From Chromobacterium aquaticum (lineage in GTDB: Bacteria; Pseudomonadota; Gammaproteobacteria; Burkholderiales; Chromobacteriaceae): a stretch of 64,000 nt of DNA. Of this stretch, positions 42,568-51,578 are shown piece after piece. Each line of letters opens with the position of its first letter. Position 1 is the stretch's first letter. A program made the translations under genes and the position numbers. The DNA is taken from contig NZ_JAJOHW010000037.1 in the NCBI RefSeq assembly GCF_021129195.1, positions 1-64,000 on the forward strand. The letters run 5' to 3'. The notes under the pieces were generated by a model. The model was not told the DNA's origin. It was given only the letters and a program-made list of their open reading frames with translations, and searched no databases.

Positions 42568-42742
42568 GCTTCGTCTCCAAAACGGGGCCGTCTATGCGGC
42601 CGTAATCATGATGAGTGAGATGAAATTCAGACACTTCATAGTGGCAGACAGTTGCAAATCAAATGTTTTCCATTTGTTACTAAAAGTGGCGAATCGTTAG
42701 TGTTTCCGCTGGCCTCGCGACTCAGTGATGCCGGGTATGAAT

Positions 42743-42756
42743 TTGATTTATATCAA
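42743..42756. promoter_or_regulatory. FNR/ANR-type site
   Basis: TTGATTTATATCAA is a perfect match to the FNR/ANR consensus TTGAT-N4-ATCAA. It lies in a 512-base AT-rich gap (42568-43079), 176 bases upstream of the glycine-zipper gene and 324 bases upstream of the permease. Which gene it controls is unclear. Apart from this I see nothing in the gap. Confidence 0.5.
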
Positions 42757-43079
42757 TATATGCGGGAGCATTCACTTGCTTTTATGCGATTTGGCTGGAT
42801 GGAAGGGCTGACGGGCGGCTTGGCATAAGTTCGCAGTAGTCTGGGGGATTTTCGGCAATTAGAGCAAAGTTTTTGTTCAATTAATCGAATTTAATTCCAT
42901 TGTGTTCAATTTATGACGCGTATAAGGCATAAAACTTCAATCGCTTGGTTTGACGCAAGCTCGGCTTGAGTGCTTAATGTTCTGCTTGTCGATGTTTGCA
43001 ACAGAATCGACGCGGCTTGCCTGAATTGTCATGCTGTTGGTATTAATGTTGCTGGGAAATGATGATTGAGGGGCTTGCC

Positions 43080-44456
43080 TTGACTGAGATATCAACCGAA
43101 GCCGGTTTGAAGCGCGGTTTGAAAAACCGCCACATCCAATTGATCGCGCTAGGCGGCGCGGTGGGCACCGGGCTGTTCCTGGGCTCCGCCAGCGTGCTGA
43201 AGGCCGCTGGCCCATCGATGATCCTGGGCTATGCCATCGCCGGCCTGATCGCCTTCATGATCATGCGCCAACTGGGCGAAATGGTGGCGCAGGAGCCGGT
43301 GGCCGGCTCGTTCAGCCACTTCGCCTACCGCTACTGGGGCGATTTCGCCGGTTTCCTGTCCGGCTGGAACTACTGGGTGCTGTACATCCTGGTCAGCATG
43401 GCGGAACTCACCGCCGTCGGCGCCTATGTGCAGTACTGGTGGCCGCATGTGCCCACCTGGGTATCGGCGCTGGTGTTCTTCGTCTGTATCAACGGCATCA
43501 ACCTGGCCAACGTCAAGGTTTATGGCGAGGCGGAGTTCTGGTTCGCGCTGATCAAGGTGGTGGCGGTGATCGCGATGATTCTGTTCGGCGGCTATCTGCT
43601 GCTGACCGGCACCGGCGGTCCGCAGGCCTCGTTCAGCAATCTGTGGAGCGATGGCGGTTTCTTCCCGCATGGCTTCAGCGGCTTGTTCATGATGATGGCG
43701 GTGATCATGTTCTCCTTCGGCGGGCTGGAGTTGATCGGCCTGACCGCGGCCGAGGCGGATAACCCGCGCACCACCATCCCCAAGGCGGTGAACCAGGTGA
43801 TCTACCGCATCCTGATCTTCTACATCGGTTCGCTGGTGGTGCTGCTGTCGCTGTATCCGTGGAGCAAGGTCGCGTCCGGCGGCAGTCCCTTCGTGATGAT
43901 TTTCCAGCAGATCGGCTCTGGCCTCACCGCCAATCTGCTCAACTTCGTGGTGCTGACCGCTGCGCTGTCGGTGTACAACAGCAGCGTTTACGCCAATAGC
44001 CGCATGCTGTACGGCCTGGCCAGACAGGGCAACGCGCCCAAGGCCTTGATGCAGGTGGACAAGCGCGGCGTGCCGGTGTCGGCGATCCTGGTGTCGGCGT
44101 TGGCGACCTTCGCCTGCGTGATCCTCAACTATGTGCTGCCGGGCGAGGCCTTGGGCATCCTGATGTCCTTGGTGGTGGCTGCGCTGGTGACCAACTGGGC
44201 GATGATCAGCCTGACCCATCTGAAGTTCCGCCGCGCCAAGGTCGAGGCCGGCGAGCAACTGGTGTTCAAATCGTTCTGGTTCCCGCTGACCAACTGGATC
44301 TGCCTGGCTTTCATGGCGATGATTCTGTTGATCCTGCTGCTGACTCCGGGCGCCGCGGTATCGGTCTATGTGTTGCCGATATGGCTGGGGCTGCTGTGGG
44401 TAGGCTATCGCGCCAAGGGCGCGCCGACGGGGGAGCCCGCGCGTCAGACACCCTGA
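43080..44456 (+). CDS. Amino-acid permease, AAT family (first of two tandem paralogues), TTG start
   Basis: This 458-residue, 12-helix APC-superfamily importer has the AAT signature LKNRHIQLIALGGAVGTGLFLGSAS, then QLGEMVAQEPVAGSFSHF and FGGLELIGLTAAEA. I place the start at TTG 43080: GAGGGG lies six bases upstream, and the resulting N terminus (MTEISTEAGLKRGLKNRH) aligns with the paralogue at 44810 (MSVTPTSTGLKRELKNRH). The ATG at 43059 would add unmatched residues and lacks a Shine-Dalgarno. The substrate is uncertain (aromatic or other neutral amino acids). Its own terminator separates it from the paralogue. Confidence 0.9.
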   Translation: MTEISTEAGLKRGLKNRHIQLIALGGAVGTGLFLGSASVLKAAGPSMILGYAIAGLIAFMIMRQLGEMVAQEPVAGSFSHFAYRYWGDFAGFLSGWNYWVLYILVSMAELTAVGAYVQYWWPHVPTWVSALVFFVCINGINLANVKVYGEAEFWFALIKVVAVIAMILFGGYLLLTGTGGPQASFSNLWSDGGFFPHGFSGLFMMMAVIMFSFGGLELIGLTAAEADNPRTTIPKAVNQVIYRILIFYIGSLVVLLSLYPWSKVASGGSPFVMIFQQIGSGLTANLLNFVVLTAALSVYNSSVYANSRMLYGLARQGNAPKALMQVDKRGVPVSAILVSALATFACVILNYVLPGEALGILMSLVVAALVTNWAMISLTHLKFRRAKVEAGEQLVFKSFWFPLTNWICLAFMAMILLILLLTPGAAVSVYVLPIWLGLLWVGYRAKGAPTGEPARQTP

Positions 44457-44489
44457 GTAGGGCTTCCGCGCTCACGCAGTGGGCGCATT

Positions 44490-44525
44490 GGCAGGGCCGC
44501 CTGATTCGGGCGGCCCTGCCTTTTT
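44490..44525 (+). terminator. Intrinsic terminator between the tandem permeases
   Basis: A 12-bp stem GGCAGGGCCGCC / GGCGGCCCTGCC with a 7-base loop followed by five T. It ends the first permease transcript, so the second must have its own promoter in 44526-44809. Confidence 0.9.
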
Positions 44526-44634
44526 GGGGCGAGCGGAACACTGAGTTGGCGTTGCGATTTTGGACATAATGTCTATTTGTTCATGACAAGGGCTGTCATC
44601 TTTGGATGGATTCTAAATGTATTGAAAAAGACTT

Positions 44635-44663
44635 TTGACCTTATGTCGTATTTTGTTTAGTCT
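44635..44663 (+). promoter_or_regulatory. Candidate promoter of the second permease
   Basis: TTGACC (44635-44640), a 17-base spacer and TAGTCT (44658-44663) in the AT-rich 284-base gap after the terminator. The -10 is a poor match, so this is tentative. A nearby ATGACA-AGGGC-TGTCAT inverted repeat (around 44583-44599) is the only other structure I see in the gap. Confidence 0.3.
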
Positions 44664-44809
44664 GATCGTGGTTTGTTTGAAGTTGATGTATCTGCTGGGA
44701 ATGTCTTACAGGCTTTATTGGACTTTTTGTCTAATTGGCGAGTGGTGAGGGCCTTGCTGCATTGATGAAGCAACACCGTTCCATTCACTAATCAGCAGGA
44801 GGCGCCAAG

Positions 44810-46186
44810 GTGAGCGTTACCCCCACTTCCACCGGTTTGAAGCGCGAGCTGAAAAACCGCCATATCCAATTGATCGCGCTGGGCGGTGCGATCGGTACCG
44901 GCTTGTTCCTGGGCTCGGCCAGCGTGTTGAAAGCGGCCGGACCGGCGATGATTGTCGGCTATGCCGTCGCCGGCTTCATTATTTTCCTGATCATGCGCCA
45001 ATTGGGCGAGATGCTGGCCGAAGAGCCGGTGGCCGGCTCGCTCAGCCATTTCGCCGACCGCTACTGGGGCAAGTTCCCCGCCTTTCTATCCGGCTGGAAT
45101 TATTGGGCGCTGTATGTGCTGGCCGGCATGGCCGAACTGACCGCCGCCGGCGAGTACGTGCGCTATTGGTGGCCGGATGTGCCCACCTGGCTTACCGCGC
45201 TGGTTTTCTTCGTGGCGATTACCGGCGTTAATCTGAGCAGCGTCAAATACTATGGCGAGACGGAGTTCTGGTTCGCGCTGATCAAGGTGGGCGCGGTGAT
45301 CGCGATGATCGTGTTCGGCGGCTATCTGCTCTTGTCCGGCAACGGCGGCCCGCAGGCTTCGGTGAGCAATCTGTGGAGCGACGGCGGCTTCTTTCCGCAC
45401 GGCGTAGGCGGCCTGTTCATGACGATGGCGGTAATCATGTTCTCCTTCGGCGGCTTGGAGCTGATCGGCATGGCGGCGGCGGAGACCCAAGACCCGCAGA
45501 AAACCATTCCCAGGGCGGTGAACCAGGTGATCTACCGCGTGCTGATTTTCTACATCGGCTCGCTGTTGGTGCTGTTGTCCCTGTACCCGTGGAGCAAGGT
45601 GGCCGCCGGCGGCAGCCCCTTCGTGATGATTTTCGAGCAGATCGGCGCCGGCTTCGCCGCGCACGGGCTTAATTTCGTGGTGTTGACCGCGGCCTTGTCG
45701 GTGTACAACGGCGGCGTCTACGCCACCAGCCGCATGCTGTTCAGCCTGGCCCAACAGGGCAATGCGCCCAAGAGCATGGCCAAGCTGGACAAGCGCGGGG
45801 TGCCGGTCAACGCCACCTTGCTGTCGGCGCTGGCGACTTTCGCCGGCGTGGTGCTCAACTACCTGCTGCCCAGCGGCGCGCTGGCCTTGTTGATGTCGCT
45901 GGTGGTCACCGCCCTGGTGATCAATTGGGCGCTGATCAGCCTGACCCACCTGAAGTTTCGCCGCGCCCAGGCCGGCCGCAAGCTGGTGTTCGCCTCGCTG
46001 TGGCATCCGTTCGCCAATTGGCTGTGCCTGGCCTTCATGCTGATGATCCTGGGCGTGATGCTGTTCACGCCGGGCATTGCGGTATCGGTGTATGTATTGC
46101 CGGCTTGGCTGCTGGTTTTGTGGCTGGGTTTCCGGCTGAAGCGGATGGGGGCGGACGCGGTCGGTCTGGCCGTCGACAAGGCGTGA
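44810..46186 (+). CDS. Amino-acid permease, AAT family (second tandem paralogue), GTG start
   Basis: This 458-residue permease is very similar along its whole length to the upstream one (for example LKNRHIQLIALGG, NLWSDGGFFPHG and YPWSKVA are shared), so the pair arose by tandem duplication. The GTG at 44810 has GGAGG eight bases upstream. Differences cluster in loops and in helix 3 and helix 10, which could shift specificity. The C terminus (MGADAVGLAVDKA) differs. Confidence 0.9.
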   Translation: MSVTPTSTGLKRELKNRHIQLIALGGAIGTGLFLGSASVLKAAGPAMIVGYAVAGFIIFLIMRQLGEMLAEEPVAGSLSHFADRYWGKFPAFLSGWNYWALYVLAGMAELTAAGEYVRYWWPDVPTWLTALVFFVAITGVNLSSVKYYGETEFWFALIKVGAVIAMIVFGGYLLLSGNGGPQASVSNLWSDGGFFPHGVGGLFMTMAVIMFSFGGLELIGMAAAETQDPQKTIPRAVNQVIYRVLIFYIGSLLVLLSLYPWSKVAAGGSPFVMIFEQIGAGFAAHGLNFVVLTAALSVYNGGVYATSRMLFSLAQQGNAPKSMAKLDKRGVPVNATLLSALATFAGVVLNYLLPSGALALLMSLVVTALVINWALISLTHLKFRRAQAGRKLVFASLWHPFANWLCLAFMLMILGVMLFTPGIAVSVYVLPAWLLVLWLGFRLKRMGADAVGLAVDKA

Positions 46187-46402
46187 GCGCGCATGCCGGG
46201 CTTGACGTACTGGTGCGTAAACCGGCATGCTTCCAAACTTATGAAGCAGATCATCCCTTTTCAGACCAAATCGTGGTGGTGGCGCAGCTAATCGGCGCGC
46301 CAGGGATTTTCGTATCTGTTTTCCGGGCCGCCGTCATGGGCGGCCTAGTTGTATCCAGCGTTACCCCGTGCGGCGGCAAATCGTTCTGACTCAGGAGTTG
46401 TC

Positions 46403-47716
46403 ATGTCTCGCACGCAATGGGGGTCCCGCCTCGGTTTCATTCTGGCTTCGGCCGGCGCCACGGTTGGCCTGGGCTCCATCTGGAAGTTTCCCTACGTCAC
46501 CGCGATGAATGGCGGCGGCGCGTTTCTGCTGATCTATCTGCTGTTGACCTTCACCCTGGGCATTGCCTTGTTGATGGCCGAGATCGCCATCGGCCGCGCG
46601 GCGGCCTGCGGCGCGGTGAGCGCCTTCGCGCGGCTGGGCTCGCGTCATTGGAAGCTGGTGGGCTACGCCGGCGTGCTGTGCGGCTTCCTGGTGTTTTCCT
46701 TTTACAGCGTGGTGGGCGGCTGGACGCTGGGTTATCTGCTGCGCGCGGTGGACGGCCGGGTGATGAGCAATGACCCCGCGGCGCTGGCGCGCTTGTTCGG
46801 CGATTATGTGTCCGATCCCTTCGAATCCCTGCTGACCCATGCGCTGTTTGCCGGGCTGACCCTGTTGGTGGTGATGTGCGGGGTGCAGAAGGGGATTGAG
46901 CGCGCCGGCAAGGTGTTGATGCCCTTATTGTTCCTGTTGATGCTGGGCCTGATCGCGCGCTCGCTGACCCTGCCCGGCGCGGAGGCCGGCGTGGCGGCGC
47001 TGCTGACGCCGGACTTCTCCAAGGTGACGCCAGGCATGCTGGTGGAAGCACTGGGCCTGGCCTTTTTCTCCTTGTCGGTGGGCGCCGGCTGCATGATCGC
47101 TTATGGCTCCTACCTGGGCCCGGACACGCGGCTGGGCGGCGCCGCGTTGTGGGTCACCGGCCTGACCACGCTGACCTCGGTCCTGGCCGGTTTGATGATT
47201 TTTCCGGCGATCTACGCCTTCGGCCTGAATCCGCAGGCTGGACCAGGCCTGACCTATATGACCATGCCGGTGGTGTTCAATCACCTGCCTTTCGGCCAAG
47301 GCTTGGCGGCGGCCTTCTTTCTGCTGCTGCTGATGGCGGCGCTGACTTCGTCGGTATCCCTGCTGGAGCTGGTGGCGGTGTTTCCCATCGATGAATGGGG
47401 CGTCAGCCGCCGCAAGGCGACGCTGGCGATCGGCCTGCTGGTGTTTTGCGCCGGCATTCCGGCGGCGCTGTCCTTCGGCGTGCTGGCGGACTGGAAGCTG
47501 TTCGGCCGCAATGTGTTCGAGCTGATGGATTACACCGCGTCCAACATCCTGCTGCCGCTGGGCGGCATCGGCACCGCCTGCTTCGCCGGCTGGGTGATCT
47601 GGCCGACCATGCGCGCCGAGCTGCAATTGCCCGCGGCGCTGAGCGCCGGCGTGCGCTTCATCTACTGCTGGGTCGCGCCCGCCTTGATCGGCCTGGTGCT
47701 GATTTACAATATCTGA
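46403..47716 (+). CDS. Sodium-dependent transporter, NSS family
   Basis: This 437-residue LeuT-fold transporter has 11 helices. The Na-site motif GATVGLGSIWKFPYVTAMNGGGAF is in helix 1, GGWTLGY in helix 3 and FFSLSVGAGCMIAYGSYL in helix 6. Bacterial NSS proteins with 11 helices take up amino acids such as tyrosine or tryptophan; the substrate is not certain. AGGAG precedes ATG 46403. The 216-base gap upstream contains a GCATGCCGG/CCGGCATGC inverted repeat (46191-46230) and a GGCCGCC/GGCGGCC hairpin (46326-46345) of unknown role. Confidence 0.9.
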   Translation: MSRTQWGSRLGFILASAGATVGLGSIWKFPYVTAMNGGGAFLLIYLLLTFTLGIALLMAEIAIGRAAACGAVSAFARLGSRHWKLVGYAGVLCGFLVFSFYSVVGGWTLGYLLRAVDGRVMSNDPAALARLFGDYVSDPFESLLTHALFAGLTLLVVMCGVQKGIERAGKVLMPLLFLLMLGLIARSLTLPGAEAGVAALLTPDFSKVTPGMLVEALGLAFFSLSVGAGCMIAYGSYLGPDTRLGGAALWVTGLTTLTSVLAGLMIFPAIYAFGLNPQAGPGLTYMTMPVVFNHLPFGQGLAAAFFLLLLMAALTSSVSLLELVAVFPIDEWGVSRRKATLAIGLLVFCAGIPAALSFGVLADWKLFGRNVFELMDYTASNILLPLGGIGTACFAGWVIWPTMRAELQLPAALSAGVRFIYCWVAPALIGLVLIYNI

Positions 47717-47794
47717 GCCTAGGGCAATGCCTGCCGCGCGCCGCGAAGCGGCGCACGGCGAGCGCGTGTTGTTCCGTGGGCTCTGGACAGCTGC

Positions 47795-48106
47795 TCAGAG
47801 CCAGCGCAGCAAGCCATAGACGATGAAGCTGACCACAATCGCGAGCAGGGTCTTGCCGTTCTTCCACGCCACCGCGATGGCGACCAGGGTGCCTATCAGA
47901 TAGGCGTTGCCCAGCGACAGATCGATGTGCCCGGCCGGGGCCAGCGCCATTGGCACCACCAGCGCCGACAGCACCGCCGCCGGCACATAGTGCAGCGCGC
48001 GGTTCAGCCAGTCCGGGAAGGCCAGCCGCTGGCCGAACACCAGAAAGCTGGCGCGGATCAGCAAGGTGGCCGCCAGCATGCCGAATATCATCCACCAAGA
48101 GTTCAT
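47795..48106 (-). CDS. azlD: Branched-chain amino acid exporter small subunit AzlD
   Basis: This 103-residue protein with three to four helices matches AzlD/YgaH ([29 protein letters not shown]). It forms the exporter with AzlC; its ATG overlaps the azlC stop by four bases. It is convergent with the NSS transporter gene across a 78-base gap holding a GCGCCGC/GCGGCGC hairpin. Confidence 0.88.
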   Translation of the reverse strand: MNSWWMIFGMLAATLLIRASFLVFGQRLAFPDWLNRALHYVPAAVLSALVVPMALAPAGHIDLSLGNAYLIGTLVAIAVAWKNGKTLLAIVVSFIVYGLLRWL

Positions 48107-48807
48107 GCCGCCTCCTTGCGCTTGCCTTCCAGCAAGAGTCCGGCGCTGACGCCGAGCAGCGCCGCCAGCATCAGATCCAGCTTGTAGGGCAGGCCGCGCG
48201 CCAGCAGCGCGGTCAGGCCGGCCACCGTCGCGGCCGCCAGCGTGGACCGCTTTTTCAATTGCGGCGCGACGATGGCGGCGAAAGTGGCCACCATGGCGAA
48301 ATCCAGGCCCAGTTGCGCCAGCCCCGGCACCGAGCGTCCCAGCAGCACGCCGGCCAGCGTCCACGCCTGCCAGTTGCTGTACATCGCCAGCGAAGAGCCC
48401 AGCCAATACCACTGGCCGCCGGCGGCGCCCTGGGTGCGGAAGCGATGTTCGACCACGGCGAAGGTTTCATCGGTGAGCCAGAACGCCAGCGGCCAGCGCC
48501 AGGCCAGCGGCCATGGTCGCGCATAGGGCAACAGGGTGGCGCTGTACAGCGCGTGGCGCAGATTGACCACGAAGGTGGTCAGCCAGATCACCGGCAGCGC
48601 GGCGCCGGCCGCCACCAGGCTGACGGCGATGAATTGCGAGGAGCCGGCGAACACCAGCAAGGACATGGCTTGAGTGCTCAGCGGGCTGAGACCGGCGGCG
48701 ATGGCCAGGGTGCCGAAGATCACGCCGAAGGGCGCGGCGCCTATCAGCATCGGCAGGCTGTCGCGCGCGCCTTGCCATGCCCAGGCGGCAGGGGTGGAGC
48801 GGGTCAT
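48103..48807 (-). CDS. azlC: Branched-chain amino acid exporter large subunit AzlC
   Basis: This 234-residue membrane protein of the AzlC/YgaZ family has the signatures [39 protein letters not shown] and LTDETFAV. With AzlD it exports branched-chain amino acids or analogues in known systems. ATG 48807 is preferred over 48828. The upstream region holds a 140-bp repeat element and then the AraC-type regulator. Confidence 0.92.
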   Translation of the reverse strand: MTRSTPAAWAWQGARDSLPMLIGAAPFGVIFGTLAIAAGLSPLSTQAMSLLVFAGSSQFIAVSLVAAGAALPVIWLTTFVVNLRHALYSATLLPYARPWPLAWRWPLAFWLTDETFAVVEHRFRTQGAAGGQWYWLGSSLAMYSNWQAWTLAGVLLGRSVPGLAQLGLDFAMVATFAAIVAPQLKKRSTLAAATVAGLTALLARGLPYKLDLMLAALLGVSAGLLLEGKRKEAA

Positions 48808-48915
48808 CGGGGCGTGTCCTTGTGGCAATGAGATGGATTCATCATGCCGCCGAAACCGGCAGTCGTCTTGAACGATTTTGCGGGGGATGGCCGCGTGGCT
48901 TTGAGCTGCTTCTCA

Positions 48916-49055
48916 GAGCCTGTTCAAAGTCTCGCGAGCAAGGGCGAGACAAGGTGAAAACGAGCGAAAAAGCGGAATGTACTCGTGGTACATGAGCATT
49001 TTGAGCTCGTTTTTAACGCGGTATCGCTGAAGCGCAGCAGACTTTGAACAGGTTC
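48916..49055 (+). mobile_element. TNA-flanked 140-bp structured element, copy B
   Basis: The ends are GAGCCTGTTC...GAACAGGTTC, flanked by TCA on both sides (48913-48915 and 49056-49058). The right TCA is the TGA stop codon of the AraC-type gene on the minus strand. The central stem GAAAACGAGC / GCTCGTTTTT differs from other copies by paired changes. Confidence 0.87.
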
Positions 49056-49889
49056 TCAGCGGCGCAGGCCCAGCGCGCGTTGATAGGCCGCCGGCGCCAG
49101 GCCCACGGTGTGGCGGAAGGCGCGAGTCAGATGGGCCTGATCGGCGAAGCCCAGGCTGAGTGCCACCGCGCCGGGCGTTTGCCCCTGCGCCAGCAACTGG
49201 CGCGCGCGATTGACGCGCAGCTGATTGCGCCAAGCCACCGGCGGCAGGCCGAAGTGCTGGCGAAACTGGCGGCACAGCTGCCACGGCGAGAGCTGGGCCG
49301 CTTCCGCCAGCGTCTGCAGCGACAGGTTCTCGTTGATGGCGTCGGCCAGCATTTGCCGCGCCAGCTCCACCGCGCGCGGGGCGGCGGCTTGAGTCTGGTC
49401 GTGAACTTGCATATGGCGCTGCAGCACCGCGCCGAACATTCGCTGCAACGCCGATTCGCGCAGCAGCCGGTCCTGGCTTGCGCGCAGCAGGCGATGCAAT
49501 TGGTCCATGCCGACGGCCAGCGGCGCGTCCAGCACCACGGTGTCGCGAAAATAGGGTCGGGCGTGGGCGTCGCCGCTGATGTCGGCGGCCAGCCGCTGCA
49601 AGAAATCAGCGGATGGGTAGAAGCCGCGGTAGGCCCAGCCGCGCGCGTCGGCGGTCTCGCCGGTATGCACTTCGCCGGGGTTGATCAGCACCAGCGCGCC
49701 GACGCCGGCGCGGTGGGTGCCGCCGCGATGGCGGTAGGACTGTGCGCCCAGGGTCAGCGCGTTGACCACGTATTCTTCGTGAAAATGCGGCGGGAACACT
49801 CGCTGGGCGTAGCTGGCGTCCAGGCATTCCAGTGCGCCGATGTCGTCGGCGCGGAAGAAATCGGAACGATCGGACGCCGGGCGGGACAT
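49056..49889 (-). CDS. AraC-family transcriptional regulator
   Basis: This 277-residue regulator has an N-terminal cupin-type sensor domain (PHFHEEYVVNALTLGAQSYRHRG, LINPGEVHTGE) and a C-terminal double helix-turn-helix (LQTLAEAAQLSPWQLCRQFRQHFG ... AVALSLGFADQAHLTRAFRHTVG). Regulators of this type often control nearby amino-acid exporter genes, so azlCD is a plausible target. The stop codon coincides with the flank of repeat copy B, so the last codon may have been set by the insertion. Confidence 0.9.
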   Translation of the reverse strand: MSRPASDRSDFFRADDIGALECLDASYAQRVFPPHFHEEYVVNALTLGAQSYRHRGGTHRAGVGALVLINPGEVHTGETADARGWAYRGFYPSADFLQRLAADISGDAHARPYFRDTVVLDAPLAVGMDQLHRLLRASQDRLLRESALQRMFGAVLQRHMQVHDQTQAAAPRAVELARQMLADAINENLSLQTLAEAAQLSPWQLCRQFRQHFGLPPVAWRNQLRVNRARQLLAQGQTPGAVALSLGFADQAHLTRAFRHTVGLAPAAYQRALGLRR

Positions 49890-49910
49890 GGCGGGGCGTC
49901 GCTAGCGGCC

Positions 49911-50555
49911 CTAGGAGCCGGCCATGAAGGTGCGGATGCCGGAGCCGACGAACTGCACGCCGATGCAGATCAGCAAAAAGCCCATCAACCGCGTCATCAC
50001 CTCGCGGCCGCCGCGGCCCAGGCGCTGGGCGATCAGCTGAGAGGATTTCAGCGTCAGCCACATGCCGAAGCAGGTGCCGCCGATGGCGGCGAAGGTCATC
50101 GCGAAGGCCAGCGCCTTGGCCGGCAGCGTGGTCAGTTCGGCGATCTCGGTGGAAATGCCTATCACCACGGCGATGGTGCCGGGGCCGCTGATGCCGGGCA
50201 TGGCCAGCGGGAAGAAGGCGTAATCCTCGCGTTCGCCGGTCTTGGGCGCGTTGCCCGGATCCTGTGACAGGAACAGCATGCGGTAGCCGAGCACGGCGAC
50301 GACGAAGCCGCCGGAAATGCGCAGCGCGCCGTAGGAAATGCCGAAGGCGGACATGATCACGTTGCCGGCCAGCAGGCTGACCACCATGATGGCGGCGGCG
50401 AACACGCAGGCGCGGCGCGCCTGATTATCGCGCGCAGAGTCGCTCATCTCACGGGTCAGGGTGATGAACAGCGGAATCTTGGACAGCGGATTGGTGATGG
50501 TGATCAGGCTGAGCAGCCCGCCGAACAGGAATTGGAGCGACAACGTCTTGAGCAT
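49911..50555 (-). CDS. MarC-family integral membrane protein
   Basis: This 214-residue, six-helix protein of the MarC (UPF0056) family has NPLSKIPLFITLTREM, ISGGFVVAVLGYRMLF and PLAMPGISGPGTIAVVIG, the most conserved MarC segment. The function of the family is unresolved; it was once thought to concern antibiotic resistance. It lies 21 bases upstream of the AraC-type gene and may be cotranscribed. Confidence 0.9.
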   Translation of the reverse strand: MLKTLSLQFLFGGLLSLITITNPLSKIPLFITLTREMSDSARDNQARRACVFAAAIMVVSLLAGNVIMSAFGISYGALRISGGFVVAVLGYRMLFLSQDPGNAPKTGEREDYAFFPLAMPGISGPGTIAVVIGISTEIAELTTLPAKALAFAMTFAAIGGTCFGMWLTLKSSQLIAQRLGRGGREVMTRLMGFLLICIGVQFVGSGIRTFMAGS

Positions 50556-50744
50556 GGCACTGCGCTGATGAAGCGAACATTACATGGAATGGACGCAGTC
50601 TGCCTGAGGCCGCGGGCCAGTGACAAGGGAAATTCTGTTATTGGCCGCAGGGAGCGCGCGCGGCATGACATTGGCTGTGGCATTATGCCGCACAGCTGGC
50701 CATGGCGGCTGTGCTAGAGTGCGGAAAACCGGAGGAATCCCTTT

Positions 50745-51212
50745 ATGAAAAAGACATTGAGCGCGCTGCTGGGCCTGTGCCTGTTGAGCGCCGGCGCGAT
50801 GGCGCATGAATTCAAGCTGGGCGATCTGAAGATAGGCCATCCGTGGAGCCGGGCGATGCCGGAGAGCAGCCCCACCGGCGGTGTCTACCTGCTGCTGAGC
50901 AATCGCGGCAAGACCGCCGACAAGCTATTGTCGGCCAGCACGCCGCGCGCGGCCAAGGCCGAACTGCATACCCACATCAACGACAATGGCGTGATGCGCA
51001 TGCGCGAAGTGGCTGGCGGCGTGGAAGTGGCGGCCGGTCAGCAAGTCAAGTTCGCGCCCGGTAGCTATCACGTGATGCTGATGGGTTTGAAGCAGCCGCT
51101 GCGTGCCGGCGATCATTTCCCGCTGACGCTGCGTTTCGAGAAAGCCGGCAGCGTGACGGTGGATGTGGCGGTGGAAGACGGCGTCGCGCCGGCGGCTGAA
51201 CACGCGCATTGA
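50745..51212 (+). CDS. Periplasmic copper chaperone, PCu(A)C family
   Basis: This 155-residue protein has a signal peptide (LSALLGLCLLSAGAMA) and the DUF461/PCuAC copper-binding pattern: H-P-W-S-R-A-M, then E-L-H-T-H-x(6)-M-R-M-R and Y-H-V-M-L-M-G-L. It ends in a His-rich tail (AAEHAH). These proteins deliver Cu(I) to the CuA site or other sites of cytochrome oxidase. GGAGGAA precedes the ATG. No SCO gene is adjacent. Confidence 0.92.
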   Translation: MKKTLSALLGLCLLSAGAMAHEFKLGDLKIGHPWSRAMPESSPTGGVYLLLSNRGKTADKLLSASTPRAAKAELHTHINDNGVMRMREVAGGVEVAAGQQVKFAPGSYHVMLMGLKQPLRAGDHFPLTLRFEKAGSVTVDVAVEDGVAPAAEHAH

Positions 51213-51273
51213 GCGGAATGGCGCGATGCTACCGGTAACGTTGCGTCGAAGTTACATCGTGCGGCGCAGCAAT

Positions 51274-51309
51274 CGACGCGGGCTGGAGTAAAAGCTTTAC
51301 CCCGCGTCG
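51274..51309 (+). other. Strong stem-loop downstream of the copper chaperone gene
   Basis: CGACGCGGG pairs with CCCGCGTCG, and inside it GTAAA pairs with TTTAC around a 3-base loop, with a 5-base one-sided bulge. There is no T run, so it is not a standard intrinsic terminator. It lies in the 319-base gap 51213-51531. Confidence 0.5.
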
Positions 51310-51416
51310 GCGACTGGGCAGACTTGGCCTCGGGAATGTGTTGCAAACAAGACGTCATTGCCACTGCCGGCTCCCTGACAAGGTTATAACGCCAAGTCTG
51401 CACAAAGAGAGAAACG

Positions 51417-51578
51417 ATGGAGGAGCGGCCGCTAGCGGTCGCGCACAACAAAATCCAGGGACGCCGGCAGTTCCTTTCCCTTCCCATGATGTATGCTGTC
51501 AGCCATCTTCTTGCCGACCGCGTTTTCCCGCATGACATCCTTGATTCCCCCCGCCAAAACTCCGCGCCTGAGCATTGA
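51417..51578 (+). CDS. Possible small ORF (53 codons) before the SelW-like gene
   Basis: ATG 51417 follows AGAGAG at short distance, and a possible -10 TATAAC sits at 51383-51388. The frame encodes 53 residues (MEERPLAVAHNK...) and overlaps the start of the next gene by 47 bases. It has no recognisable domain and could be chance or a leader peptide. Confidence 0.18.
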   Translation: MEERPLAVAHNKIQGRRQFLSLPMMYAVSHLLADRVFPHDILDSPRQNSAPEH

